Assembly (NCBI GenBank): GCA_964495375.1
Contig: CAZBWM010000030.1
Span: 6,169-70,168, forward strand
Direction: 5' to 3'
From: JAIESQ01 sp964495375
Lineage (GTDB): Bacteria > Planctomycetota > Planctomycetia > Pirellulales > JAEUIK01
Length of the DNA stretch: 64,000 nucleotides
Position 1 is the first letter of the stretch; the number at the start of each line of letters is the position of its first letter. A model generated the notes under the pieces. The model made no database searches and was not told the origin of the DNA. It worked only from the letters and a program-made list of their open reading frames with translations. The position numbers and the translations under genes were made by a program. Below, piece after piece: positions 17,562-26,607 of the stretch.

Positions 17562-19085
17562 TTATTTGTCGGCAGCCGCTGCTTCGATTGCACGGAGCTT
17601 GGTCTGCGTACCGACGTATAGCGTATTGCCGACGGCCAGCGGCGTGCCGTAGATCGATTCGCCGAACTGATTCTCGGCCAGCACCTCGAGGGTGCGGCCC
17701 GCTTTGAGCACGGTCAGCTTGCCATCGGCATCGCCGAGATACACGCGGCCGACGGCCACCAGCGGAGAGCCCCAAACTTCGGCCAGCGTGTCTTGCTGCC
17801 AGAGTTCCTTGCCTGTGGTGGCATCAATGGCATGCAGAAAGCCGGCCAGCTCCGCAGCGTAGACGATGCCATCGTACACGGCCACGGACGAGATTGAACG
17901 GCCGAACAGCTTGCCACCCAGTCGCCAGCGCGCGTGCGTCGCGGTGACATCGCCCGAGCCGCTCGCATCGACCGCCACGAGTTGCCCGGGCCCGCTGCCA
18001 TGCTGCGGGTCGACGCCGGTAGCCGCGTAAACAACACCGTCGACAGCCACCGGAGTGCAGAGCAGGTAGTTGCGATCGCCACGGCCGCCCGCTTTCCAAA
18101 CACTGCCCGGCAAGTTGCAATCGAACTTCCAGACGAGCGCGCCGGTGGCGGGATCGAGCGCGTACAACCAACCATCGCCACCGGGGAAGCAAACCTGTGC
18201 CGCGCGACCAGCGGAAGAGTGGACCCAGCAGGGGCTCCCCCACTGACCGTCCAAAATCGCCGAAACGTGTACCATGTGCTGCGGGCCGGAGACCGAGCCC
18301 TCCTGCCAGAGTAACTTGCCGGTCACCGCGTCGAGTGCGAGGAAGCTCGGCGCGTCGGGCGTTTTGAGCTCGCCAGAGTCGGCGTCGACCCCATTCGACG
18401 TGACGACATACAGTCGACCATCGACGACCAGCGGGTTGGATGTCGCCAGGTACCGCGGAACGACGCCCAACTCGGCCAGCATGTCAAAACGCCAGACGAT
18501 GTCGGCATCGTGCGGGCCGGCCGGCGACTCATCGGTGATGGATCCATCGTTCTCGCCGTCGCCAAAACCGGCGACGTCGGCGCAAACGACCTGGCCCCGA
18601 TTGTTGACGTAATAAACGCGCTCGCCGGCCACAGCGGGGCTCGAGCCAATGCCGATGAGCTGCCAGTCTTGCGAGTCTCCCGCGGGGAGCTTGTCGTAAA
18701 CGTCTTGCCAAAGAAACTTGCCATCGGCCGCGGCGAAGCACATCAGCACTCCGCGATCTCCTGTGATGGCCGGATTGCGCGGATGCTCGTTGTTGGTGCC
18801 GACGAACAGCCGACCATCGGCCAATATGGGATTGCCGTAAGCGGCACCGCCAAGTTCGGCCGACCACCGGATATTCGTGCCCGCCTCGACATCCCAGTTG
18901 GCCGGTGGTGTGGCCTTGGGAGCAATGAGATTACGCGAAGGGGATCCGCCCCACATGGGCCAATCGGTGGCGGCCGAGGCCGGCGCTTTCACTTTCGCGG
19001 CAGCCAGCGCGATCGCAGTCAGGTCGGCGATAAGGAACGTTGCGCAGGCGATCTTCGCGGCGCTAGAAAAGCGATTCTGTTGCAT
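17562..19085 (-). CDS. exported PQQ-like beta-propeller protein
   Basis: The 507-residue protein has an N-terminal signal ('MQQNRFSSAAKIACATFLIA'), then 'WPMWGGSPSRN' and repeated propeller blades of the form 'DG.lYv.t..G.l.AlDa.TGk.lWq'. Examples are 'FLALDAVTGKLLWQEGS' and 'LHAIDATTGKELWQQDT'. It lacks recognisable dehydrogenase residues for true PQQ binding, so it is probably a BamB/outer-sphere-type PQQ-like propeller of unknown ligand, common in planctomycetes. It lies 37 bp downstream of a second propeller gene on the same strand, and the two probably form an operon. Confidence 0.88.
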   Translation of the reverse strand: MQQNRFSSAAKIACATFLIADLTAIALAAAKVKAPASAATDWPMWGGSPSRNLIAPKATPPANWDVEAGTNIRWSAELGGAAYGNPILADGRLFVGTNNEHPRNPAITGDRGVLMCFAAADGKFLWQDVYDKLPAGDSQDWQLIGIGSSPAVAGERVYYVNNRGQVVCADVAGFGDGENDGSITDESPAGPHDADIVWRFDMLAELGVVPRYLATSNPLVVDGRLYVVTSNGVDADSGELKTPDAPSFLALDAVTGKLLWQEGSVSGPQHMVHVSAILDGQWGSPCWVHSSAGRAAQVCFPGGDGWLYALDPATGALVWKFDCNLPGSVWKAGGRGDRNYLLCTPVAVDGVVYAATGVDPQHGSGPGQLVAVDASGSGDVTATHARWRLGGKLFGRSISSVAVYDGIVYAAELAGFLHAIDATTGKELWQQDTLAEVWGSPLVAVGRVYLGDADGKLTVLKAGRTLEVLAENQFGESIYGTPLAVGNTLYVGTQTKLRAIEAAAADK

Positions 19086-19122
19086 GGTTGCCGATCCGGT
19101 TGAGGCTGCTCGAACGAAGCAC

Positions 19123-20715
19123 CTATTCAGCCGCCGGCACGCCGAGTGTCGGAGATTCGAGCGCGGTAGTCGTGGCCGGCATTTCGGTGGGAGGCAAATC
19201 GGCGGCACGAATCGAGCCACCGAAGCCACGTCCGGCGTTGCTTACGCTGAATTCGGCAGTTTGCTCCGGCGCTGCGGGAGACAACTCCTGCGGCGACACC
19301 AGTGCGGGTTGCACAAGCTGCGCTTGCGATGCACCGTCGACCGGAGCAGCAATACACCAGAGATGCGTTTCGGTGCGCAGCAGTAGTTCGCCATGCGAGA
19401 CGGCCGGCGTGGCCAGCATCCGCTCGTCGAGATCGTTTTCGGCCAGGAGCTTGTACTGATCGTCGGCGGCGACGACGTACACCGTGCCGCGCTCGTTGAT
19501 GGCGTAAAGGTGACCATCGCCGGCGACCAGGCTCGACGTAAACGCGCCGCGCAGTCGCTGCTGCCAAATTCGCGTACCGTCGCCGGCATTGTGACAGGCC
19601 AGCACGCCACCGTCGGTGACAACATAAAGCCGATTGCGATAGGCCACACCGGTTGGCACGTACGGGCCGCCACGCGTGGTTTTCCACACGACGTTCGACT
19701 GTGTGACGTCGCCGGTTCCACCCGGTTGAATTGCAAGAATGGGGCCGTTGCGGCCGCTCATGCTGTAGATCAAACCACCCGCGACGATGGCCGTGGGACA
19801 AACGATGTCGGTCGTGCCGCGGACGCGCCACAGTTCTTGCCCGGTGCGCGGGTCGTAGGCGATGACATAGCCGGGCGAACCATCGGCGGTGCCGGTGCCA
19901 TTGACGATTAATTCGAATCGCGAGCCGCCGGCATGCGGTGTTTCAATCAAAACCGGCGTCGTCCAGCAGCCGGTGCTCTGGCGCGGTGTGGACCAGACAG
20001 GTTCGCCGGTCGCCTGGCGGAACGCGCGGATTGACGATTCGGCCTGGCAATCGGCCAGTTGTATCACCAGATCTTCAAAGAGGACCGGGCTCGAAGCGGT
20101 CCCCCAACCATGCTCGAGCTCGCCAAGCGACTGGCGCCACAGTAGTTGGCCGTTTTCGTCGAGGGCGAACAAGCCACTGGGCCCGAACGAGGCGAAGATC
20201 AAGCGACCGTTCGTCGCCACGCTGGCCGAGGCGTGCCCATTCTTGTCGTGCGAGGCACCGGTAGATAGTGCGGCTTCCGCACGCCACAACTGCTTGCCCG
20301 TGGTGCGATCAAATGCCAAGAGCACCAGCGGCGATGGGGCCGCATCCAAGGCGGACGTCAAATAGATGCGATCGCCCCAAACCACCGGCGAGGAGTTGCC
20401 AACTCCGGGCACGTCGACTTTCCAGCGCACCCCCGACTGAGGTCCGAACGCGACCGGCAGGTTCTTTTCGGTCGAAACTCCGGCGCTGTTGGGTCCTCGC
20501 CAGGCGGGCCATCGGCCGTCGGCCGAGGCTGCTTCGGCCGCGTCTTTCTCGGCTGCCGGCAAGGCGACCGCTCGGGGCGATTGATTGAGCGAGCCTTCAC
20601 AGCCCGCAGCCAACCCCAGAAGAACAGCCGCCAGACCAGCGCGCCATGGATTGGCACTGCGCCACAACTGAATGGCGCACTGGGCGACCACCGGCGGGGT
20701 GCGGTCGGGCGACAT
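19123..20715 (-). CDS. PQQ-like beta-propeller lipoprotein
   Basis: This 530-residue protein starts with a hydrophobic signal ending in a lipobox 'LGLAAGC' (Cys about 39), so it is a predicted lipoprotein. 'GRWPAWRGPNSAGVS' opens the propeller, and blades such as 'LLAFDRTTGKQLWRAE' and 'VIAYDPRTGQELWRVRG' follow. The Ala/Pro/Thr-rich tail of about 60 residues may be a linker. The order (lipoprotein first, soluble exported propeller second, 37-bp gap) suggests the two work together at the envelope. The ligand is unknown. Confidence 0.88.
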   Translation of the reverse strand: MSPDRTPPVVAQCAIQLWRSANPWRAGLAAVLLGLAAGCEGSLNQSPRAVALPAAEKDAAEAASADGRWPAWRGPNSAGVSTEKNLPVAFGPQSGVRWKVDVPGVGNSSPVVWGDRIYLTSALDAAPSPLVLLAFDRTTGKQLWRAEAALSTGASHDKNGHASASVATNGRLIFASFGPSGLFALDENGQLLWRQSLGELEHGWGTASSPVLFEDLVIQLADCQAESSIRAFRQATGEPVWSTPRQSTGCWTTPVLIETPHAGGSRFELIVNGTGTADGSPGYVIAYDPRTGQELWRVRGTTDIVCPTAIVAGGLIYSMSGRNGPILAIQPGGTGDVTQSNVVWKTTRGGPYVPTGVAYRNRLYVVTDGGVLACHNAGDGTRIWQQRLRGAFTSSLVAGDGHLYAINERGTVYVVAADDQYKLLAENDLDERMLATPAVSHGELLLRTETHLWCIAAPVDGASQAQLVQPALVSPQELSPAAPEQTAEFSVSNAGRGFGGSIRAADLPPTEMPATTTALESPTLGVPAAE

Positions 20716-20892
20716 GAACCGAGGCCACTAGGTAACTGCGGTTGGCGGGAAAAATCGTCGCGGTGCAACTTGCCAGCGTGATCCCCCGCGCGAGTTTCAA
20801 CACCTCGCAGGGTGAGCGCACACGACACGGTCGCGCGGACGAAAACTGGGGAAGGTGGGCAGGCCATCCTGGCCAAAGCCAAGGCGGGCGAA

Positions 20893-21360
20893 TCAAGGTG
20901 TTTGAGGCGGGGCCGCAGGCGTGGCACTGCCAAGCTGCGACAAAACTTGCAGAACTCCGTTTAGGTGTGCGAGCCGGGGGCCGAAGCGATCGACAAACTC
21001 GTTGAGCATGAAGTCGCCATCGAGCAACACTTCGGGATCGCGATTGATTTCTTCGGTCAGCCGCGACAAGAACTCGGTTTGTACCCGGCTCAAGGTCTCG
21101 GCAGCGCCGCGGCAATTGCGGGCGAGCCGCGGGTTGGCTTGTTTCCACTGGCGCAACTCGGCAGTGCGCTGTCGCTGATTCGAGTTCAGCGTCGAAAGCA
21201 GCTCTTCGAGTAGCTCGTTCTGGCGATCCTGAGCGGTCAGAATCTGTCGCAGCAGGCCAGTCGCTTCATCCCCCATCGGCGTGACCGAGGCCGGGTCCGA
21301 GGCGGGCGAAATCTCCACCTGGGTGAACAAACTGGCCGCAGTGCGCTGCTCGTGGCTCAT
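20893..21360 (-). CDS. hypothetical helical protein
   Basis: This 155-residue protein is rich in Gln, Glu, Arg and Leu. A likely coiled coil covers about residues 32-110 ('LLRQILTAQDRQNELLEELL', 'LSRVQTEFLSRLTEEINRD'), and the tail is Pro/Ala-rich. There is no signal or membrane segment, and no family is recognised. It lies 177 bp upstream of the propeller pair on the same strand. Start ATG at 21360. Confidence 0.6.
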   Translation of the reverse strand: MSHEQRTAASLFTQVEISPASDPASVTPMGDEATGLLRQILTAQDRQNELLEELLSTLNSNQRQRTAELRQWKQANPRLARNCRGAAETLSRVQTEFLSRLTEEINRDPEVLLDGDFMLNEFVDRFGPRLAHLNGVLQVLSQLGSATPAAPPQTP

Positions 21361-21616
21361 GGCTCTGGCTCGCTTCCAAGGGCAAAGGGGTACTCAGAGT
21401 ATAAGCAGGCCAGTCGCGCTGCGTCGAGAGGCCGAAATCTGGCGCGAGACTGTGTTGGCGGTAACTGCCAGCACAAGATCACCAGGTCGGCAAGAGAACG
21501 CGATTAAGCGTGTGAAGCCGTGGCGCGAAATAGGATGCCTGCGGCTGCGAGCTTGCTCGATTGCGGCGACTGGGGTGAAAGACACCCAGTGGTCCGCTCG
21601 TCACGCCAATCCACGC

Positions 21617-23143
21617 CTACCAGGTAACGACGCCACCTAACGACGGCCCTTGCAGGAAGCGGAAGCCCCCCGTGTTCAGAATGTTCGGGCCACCGATTTG
21701 GAAATTCAACTGCTCGGGGGCCACCGCGATGTTGGCCACCCACATGAAGTCGTAGGCTGCCCGCAGGCTCAGGTGGGGAGTGAGATGCCAGGAAGTCATC
21801 AGGCCAAACTCGCCCACGAACGAGAAGGCACCGCGAGATTTGGTATAGCTTCGCGCTGGATCGACGCTCGCCGCAGCGATGTCTTGGGTGGTCGTGATAT
21901 CCGTGGTTTGCGAGGCCGCATTGCCGAACAGTCCGAACTTGCCACGCCCCCCCCAATTAAAACGGGCATGTTCGTGGACCCAGTCCCCGCCAATCTGAAA
22001 ACCGAACAAGCGGTTGCTCGTGCTGATATCGTAGTTTCCCTGCGCGACCGCGGCGGCGAACGGCAAGTTGAGCGGAATAAACACCGCCAGGATGTCGGAG
22101 ATGCTCTGCAGGTGGTACTGCTCCTTGATTTCGATATACCGGAAGCCCATCAGGAACGAGGGAACACCCTGCGGTGTGATCTCGCGTTCCCACGTGCCAT
22201 CGGGCGACGCAATCAGTCGATCCTGCCCGAGACTTCGCCGGATGCGGTAGTTGAACTCAAAGTTCTGAAAGGTTGACGAATACTGTTGATTGATGAAGTC
22301 GGCCCTGCCGAATCCGGCCGTATTTGTCGGAAACGGGGTGAACAGGTCTCCCGTGACGAAGGCCACATCGCCCTGAACCGCCGTGACCGTCCGCTGCGGC
22401 GCTCGAACGGATCCCGAGGTGCCCCAGTCGTACCAACCGAGGTAGGTCGCCTCGATCGAGTGATCGCGCTCGAGGAAATCGCGAAAGAGGTGACGCCCAA
22501 CCGTGACACGCGTTCCGGGCTCGAATTTGAAAAAGAGCGAGTGGGCGTCTCCGCGTTCCACGGGGCCGGTGATCGGCACGTTGTTTATGACGATCGTCGT
22601 GAAGGTCTGCGCGATGCGCCGTTTGCCCGAGGCGTTGCGCTGCAACCAGACGGCATCCGCTTCGACGTACCACGTGGGGGGACAGACCGGCGGAGCGCAC
22701 TTGCAATCGAAGCCGCCACACTGCGTGCAACGGGATTGATAGTGCGAAGGGTCATCACCCTCGAAGACGTCGGTCTCTGTGCCGGGGACCACAATCTCCG
22801 CGGGCGCCGAGGCGTCGTCGGGCGTCGTCGTCTCCTCGGGCGCGGCAGAGGTCTCGCCACCGCTCGTGCCCGAGTCGTCAGCGGCTTCTGGCTCGCTGGT
22901 GACGTCTGGCAATGCAGACGGCTCGTCGGACGGCGCAGTGTCCGCGGGCGTGCCGGACTCGCCGGCGGGCACCGTTGGCTGACGCCGCGCGGCGGCGGTG
23001 CGCCTGACGGGAGCCCGCCGGATGGTCCCCCGATTGACGCCAGACCGCTGTCCGGCGGGCTCCTGCGCAAAGCTCATCGAAACAGCGCCGGCCGCCAGGG
23101 CCAGTGCCGCGAGAAGTACCCAGATTATTGATTTGCGATTCAA
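21617..23143 (-). CDS. BBP7-family outer-membrane beta-barrel protein
   Basis: The roughly 508-residue product has a signal peptide ('SIIWVLLAALALAAGAVSMS') and an Ala/Thr/Glu/Pro-rich low-complexity linker to about residue 115. A short Cys cluster ('CTQCGGFDCKCAPPVCPP') comes next, then 'WYVEADAVWLQRN', which is the diagnostic start of planctomycete BBP7 barrels. The rest alternates hydrophobic residues and ends 'GPSLGGVVTW', a typical barrel C-terminus. The start chosen is TTG at 23143, with AAAGGG nine bases upstream. A GTG at 23179 is the alternative. It diverges from the transaldolase gene. Confidence 0.82.
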   Translation of the reverse strand: MNRKSIIWVLLAALALAAGAVSMSFAQEPAGQRSGVNRGTIRRAPVRRTAAARRQPTVPAGESGTPADTAPSDEPSALPDVTSEPEAADDSGTSGGETSAAPEETTTPDDASAPAEIVVPGTETDVFEGDDPSHYQSRCTQCGGFDCKCAPPVCPPTWYVEADAVWLQRNASGKRRIAQTFTTIVINNVPITGPVERGDAHSLFFKFEPGTRVTVGRHLFRDFLERDHSIEATYLGWYDWGTSGSVRAPQRTVTAVQGDVAFVTGDLFTPFPTNTAGFGRADFINQQYSSTFQNFEFNYRIRRSLGQDRLIASPDGTWEREITPQGVPSFLMGFRYIEIKEQYHLQSISDILAVFIPLNLPFAAAVAQGNYDISTSNRLFGFQIGGDWVHEHARFNWGGRGKFGLFGNAASQTTDITTTQDIAAASVDPARSYTKSRGAFSFVGEFGLMTSWHLTPHLSLRAAYDFMWVANIAVAPEQLNFQIGGPNILNTGGFRFLQGPSLGGVVTW

Positions 23144-23517
23144 AGCGTCGGCCCTTTGCCGGAGCGCAGCCGGAGCCACGAGAACTCACGACGCATAGAT
23201 CGGCCTCAGGGGCACTGCACAACAGAAATAACCCGCAAATTTTCGCGGACCGACAAACTGAACCTGTCTTCGCCAAATTGCCACCACAGCGTTTTTCCGA
23301 GAGTTCTGCTTCCTTTCGCCGCGATCGCGTCGCGAGAATTACGGCAAGTAATGCTAAAACGACTCTCGGCACCAAGGCGCTAGCAAGCGATTGCTGCGTT
23401 ACACTAGGCGGTTTGCCGCTTGGCACTGCGGATCGAGGGGCCACGCGAACGCAAGCCAAGCTGGCGCTAGCACGCGGTCGCGCCGCGCAACTTTCACCAC
23501 GGAGTAGCGAAGCTGCC
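23144..23517. promoter_or_regulatory. divergent BBP7/transaldolase spacer with candidate promoter motif
   Basis: This 374-bp spacer holds no gene. TTACACTAGGCGG at 23399-23411 contains a -10-like TACACT exactly 118 bases before the transaldolase ATG. The same 13 bases occur at the same distance before the FG-GAP gene at 33884. No good -35 is visible here. The rest is featureless to me. Confidence 0.35.
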
Positions 23518-24570
23518 ATGAGTCAACCGCTTCAAGCCCTGATCGCCTGCGGCACCAAGCTGTGGCTCGATTCGATCGATCCTGAATTGGTCGCCAGCAA
23601 CCGCGCCTGGGGGGCCACCGGCGCCACGTCGAATCCGATCATCATCGCCAATCTGATTCAGACGGGCCGGTTCGACCGCGACCTCGATCGGTTGATCGCT
23701 GAAGGCAAAACCGATGACCAGATCGCCTGGGCTCTGACCGATCAGCTCGTGCGCGCGGCTCAGCAAGTCTTCCATCCCGCCTGGAAAGAAACCAACGGGA
23801 ACGACGGCTACGTGAGCTTCGAGCTCGATCCGCTGCTCGAAGATGTCGAACGTAACTTGCCGCACGCCCAGCGCGTGGCGGCTTATGTCGAGCTCGGCAA
23901 GCGCTGGGCCGAGGGACACGATAATCGCATGATCAAAGTGCCCGCCACGCCGGCCGGGCTCGACGCGCTCGAGCCGCTGGCGGCCGCGGGCATCACGCTC
24001 AACGTCACGCTCTTGTTCACGCTGCGGCAATACCGCGCGGCGCGCGACGCCGTGTGGCGCGGGGCACAGAAGCGCAGCTCGCTGGCAGGATTCAAGAGCG
24101 TTTATAGCATCTTCGTCTCTCGGCTCGACGTCTACACGCTCAAGGCGGTGCCGCAATTGAGCCCGGCCGCGCAGGGGCAAGTCGGCATCGTCAACGCCAA
24201 GCGCACCTGGGCGGAGAATCAGCAGTTCTGGGGGGACAAGAAGCTGCCGCTCGCGCAAGAAATTGTCTTCGCCAGCACGGGCACCAAGCGCCCCGAAGAC
24301 CCCGCCTGGAAATATGTCGAGGCGTTCGCGGGGAGCGATATTGAAACCAATCCGCCAGAGACCAACGACGCGTATGCCAAGAGCGGACGGACGCCGACGC
24401 GGCAAGTCGACAAGCTGCCACCGGCCGACGTGCTGGCCGAGATCGACCGCGAAGTCGACATGGCCAAGCTCGAAGCGACGCTGATGAGCGAAGGGGTGAA
24501 GAAATTCGCCGACCCGCAGAAAGAGTTGCTGAAGCTGATCGCCAGCAAGCGAGCGGCATTAGCAAGATAG
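23518..24570 (+). CDS. tal: transaldolase
   Basis: The 350-residue enzyme of the pentose phosphate pathway transfers a dihydroxyacetone unit between sugar phosphates. Signatures are 'KLWLDSIDPELVASNRAWG' near the N-terminus, 'GATSNPIII', the Schiff-base lysine in 'NRMIKVPATPAGLDAL' (Lys about 140) and 'GITLNVTLLFTLRQYRA'. This is the longer bacterial transaldolase type rather than the short fructose-6-phosphate aldolase type. The start at 23518 is chosen at the beginning of the conserved region, with GGAG upstream. The frame is open much further upstream, but that part is intergenic. Confidence 0.92.
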   Translation: MSQPLQALIACGTKLWLDSIDPELVASNRAWGATGATSNPIIIANLIQTGRFDRDLDRLIAEGKTDDQIAWALTDQLVRAAQQVFHPAWKETNGNDGYVSFELDPLLEDVERNLPHAQRVAAYVELGKRWAEGHDNRMIKVPATPAGLDALEPLAAAGITLNVTLLFTLRQYRAARDAVWRGAQKRSSLAGFKSVYSIFVSRLDVYTLKAVPQLSPAAQGQVGIVNAKRTWAENQQFWGDKKLPLAQEIVFASTGTKRPEDPAWKYVEAFAGSDIETNPPETNDAYAKSGRTPTRQVDKLPPADVLAEIDREVDMAKLEATLMSEGVKKFADPQKELLKLIASKRAALAR

Positions 24571-24681
24571 TGGCTAGTGGTCAGTGATCAGTGGTCAGTG
24601 TTCCTTAACACGCCATTGTTCTCATTCGATTCTAGCCACGGCACACCAGCCCCTAACCACTGCTCACGAACCACTAGTCAC
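24570..24681. repeat. fold-back repeat between tal and mscL
   Basis: A 31-bp left arm (24570-24600) made of 'AGTGGTCAGTG'-type units pairs imperfectly with a right arm at 24651-24681, and an extra CTAGCCAC copy lies at 24633-24640. The left arm begins at the last base of the tal stop codon, and the right arm ends 15 bases before the mscL ATG. These 'agtggtcagtg' tracts recur in many planctomycete genomes. Confidence 0.7.
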
Positions 24682-24696
24682 GGAGCACTACCAGCC

Positions 24697-25119
24697 ATGG
24701 GCTTCGTCAAAGAGTTCCGCGATTTCGCCATTAAGGGAAACGTCGCCGATATGGCGGTCGGTATCATCATCGGGGCGGCGTTCGGCAAGATCGTCTCGTC
24801 GCTGGTCGCCGACGTGATCATGCCGCCGATCGGGCTGATGCTGGGGAACGTCGACTTCTCGAATCTGGTGCTGACGCTGCGCAACGCCAGTGACGCGGCC
24901 CCGGCCGTGGAGATTCGCTATGGCGCGTTCTTGAACACGATTATCGATTTCACGATCGTGGCGTTCGCCGTCTTTCTGCTCATCAAGCAACTCAATCGCC
25001 TGAAGAAGCCGGCGCCCGCCGCGGCAGCTACCACGCGCGACTGCCCTCGCTGCCTGATGAGCATTCCTCGCGGGGCGACACGCTGCGGTCACTGCACGTC
25101 GGAGATCGCGGCGACTTGA
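24697..25119 (+). CDS. mscL: large-conductance mechanosensitive channel with C-terminal zinc ribbon
   Basis: The 140-residue inner-membrane channel opens under membrane tension to release solutes in hypo-osmotic shock. The N-terminus 'GFVKEFRDFAIKGNVADMAV' and the gate helix 'GIIIGAAFGKIVSSLVADVI' are typical, and a second membrane helix runs at 'IIDFTIVAFAVFLLI'. The C-terminal bundle is replaced by a short Ala/Pro linker and a zinc-ribbon-like 'CPRCLMSIPRGATRCGHC'. The ATG at 24697 is preceded by CGGAG. The long fold-back repeat directly upstream would be in its leader. Confidence 0.95.
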   Translation: MGFVKEFRDFAIKGNVADMAVGIIIGAAFGKIVSSLVADVIMPPIGLMLGNVDFSNLVLTLRNASDAAPAVEIRYGAFLNTIIDFTIVAFAVFLLIKQLNRLKKPAPAAAATTRDCPRCLMSIPRGATRCGHCTSEIAAT

Positions 25120-25171
25120 GAAAACAACTGCTTGCCACTGCGGTTCTTGATTTCGTCGAGCTCGTCCGGCC

Positions 25172-26050
25172 ATGAACCGCACGCTTCGCATCGTCGACTC
25201 CGGACCGTTGTTGCCCTACCTGCTGGCCACGCTGGGTCTGAAGCGCTCGGCAGTCAAGCAGTTGCTGAAGTTCGGCGCGGTGCGGGTCAATGGCGTGCCT
25301 GTGCGGCAGTTCGACGAAATGCTGGCGCCGGGCGATGAAGTAATCGTCGGCAACCTGCAAGCGGCCGCCGCCAGCGAGCGACTCGACCGCGCGCGCATCC
25401 AACCGGTCTACGAAGACGCGGCGCTGATCGTGGTCGAGAAGCCCGCCGGTTTGCTGACCGTGGCGACCGACATCGAAAACGCCAAGACGCTTTACGTTCA
25501 GTTGAATGATTATTTGCGCGGCCGCTCCGGACGCGATCACGAGCGCGCGTTTGTCGTGCACCGCATCGACCGGGAGACTTCCGGCCTGGTGCTGTTTGCC
25601 AAGAGCGAGGCGGTCAAGCGGTTGCTGCAAGCGGCTTGGCCAGCGGTCGAAAAGCGATACCTGGCCGTGGTCGAAGGTGAGCCCGCCGCCGACGAGGGGA
25701 CCGTGACCAATTACTTAACCGAATACCGACGATCGCTGCGCGTGCTGGCCACGGCGTATCCGCTACCGGAGTCACGTTTGGCGACCAGCCATTACCGCCT
25801 ACTCGAAGCGCGCTGCGATCGCGCGCTGGTCGAGGTCCGTTTGGAGACCGGGCGCAAGCATCAGGTGCGCGTTCACCTGGCTGGCTTGGGCTGCCCGGTC
25901 GTGGGCGACCGGCGCTATGGCAAGCGTGCGGCGGCGGGCCAGCGACTGGCGCTGCACGCCAGTGGATTGCGGTTCGCGCATCCGGTGACGGGCGAGGCGC
26001 TGGATTTCCGTTCGCCGCTACCGGGCGCACTGCGCAAGCTGCTTTCGTGA
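25172..26050 (+). CDS. RluA-family RNA pseudouridine synthase
   Basis: The 292-residue protein has an N-terminal S4 RNA-binding domain (about 14-65, 'GLKRSAVKQLLKFGAVRVNG') and the RluA catalytic domain. The signature is 'VHRIDRETSGLVLFAKS', with catalytic Asp at about 133, and 'TGRKHQVRVHLAGLGCPVVG' follows. It isomerises uridine to pseudouridine in rRNA or tRNA; the target position (RluC/RluD-like) cannot be assigned. It lies 52 bp after mscL on the same strand. Confidence 0.92.
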   Translation: MNRTLRIVDSGPLLPYLLATLGLKRSAVKQLLKFGAVRVNGVPVRQFDEMLAPGDEVIVGNLQAAAASERLDRARIQPVYEDAALIVVEKPAGLLTVATDIENAKTLYVQLNDYLRGRSGRDHERAFVVHRIDRETSGLVLFAKSEAVKRLLQAAWPAVEKRYLAVVEGEPAADEGTVTNYLTEYRRSLRVLATAYPLPESRLATSHYRLLEARCDRALVEVRLETGRKHQVRVHLAGLGCPVVGDRRYGKRAAAGQRLALHASGLRFAHPVTGEALDFRSPLPGALRKLLS

Positions 26051-26056
26051 AGCGAA

Positions 26057-26290
26057 GCAGCCCCGCAGGGGCGATCGTCAATAGCCAGGGGTGGAAACCC
26101 CTGGGAACGACCCGCGCAAAGCCCTCTCCGTTTTTCCCTAGCCCCACAGGGGCGACAGGTTCTCTTTCGGTTGTATTCTCACCCCGCTGCGACTGCCCCC
26201 GCTGTCGCCCCGTTGGGGCTTTTAAATTCAATATAGAAAGAAGAATCGTCGCGCTAATTCCTCCAGGGGCTGCCGCCCCTGGCTATTGAC
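26057..26290. repeat. nested inverted-repeat element
   Basis: Two nested pairs of arms are visible. The outer arms, 26077-26104 and 26263-26290, match at about 24 of 28 positions when one is reversed (GTCAATAGCCAGGGG...). The inner arms are 26139-26158 and 26202-26221 (AGCCCC-ACAGGGGCGACAG type). Each arm is itself a small palindrome (CAGGGG...CCCCTG). It fills the gap after the pseudouridine synthase. Similar CCCCG/CAGGGG repeats are widespread in planctomycete genomes. Confidence 0.75.
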
Positions 26291-26396
26291 TCGCGCCGCG
26301 TTGCGGCTGAATGCAGAAGCGCACGATCCGTCGTGTGACTGCCGTCCGCCCGCTCTCCGTGCGAGCGTTTTGAGGCGTATCGATTAGAATGACGTT

Positions 26397-26567
26397 ATGG
26401 CCATGAAGCTCGTCGGACGCTGGCGCGACCGTAACCCAGACCAGTGGTTCTACGGGTGCTGTCTGCTCATGGTGATAGGCATCGTGCTTCTGTGCGCCGG
26501 GGTTTTGTACTTGGGGATCGGTGATCGAGCGTATGAGCCCCCGGCTCAACCTAAGGCAGCGCCTTAG
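26397..26567 (+). CDS. small single-pass membrane protein
   Basis: The short reading frame of 56 residues starts 'MAMKLVGRWRDRNPDQWFY', continues with one clear membrane helix ('LLMVIGIVLLCAGVLYLGIG') and ends 'YEPPAQPKAAP'. There is no clear ribosome site (an ATG six bases later is an alternative). It precedes two further small membrane proteins on the same strand. The amino-acid pattern looks coding, but no family is recognised. Confidence 0.45.
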   Translation: MAMKLVGRWRDRNPDQWFYGCCLLMVIGIVLLCAGVLYLGIGDRAYEPPAQPKAAP

Positions 26568-26607
26568 ACCCTTTCCGGCACATAGCTCTCAGCCACTAAA
26601 GGCCAGC

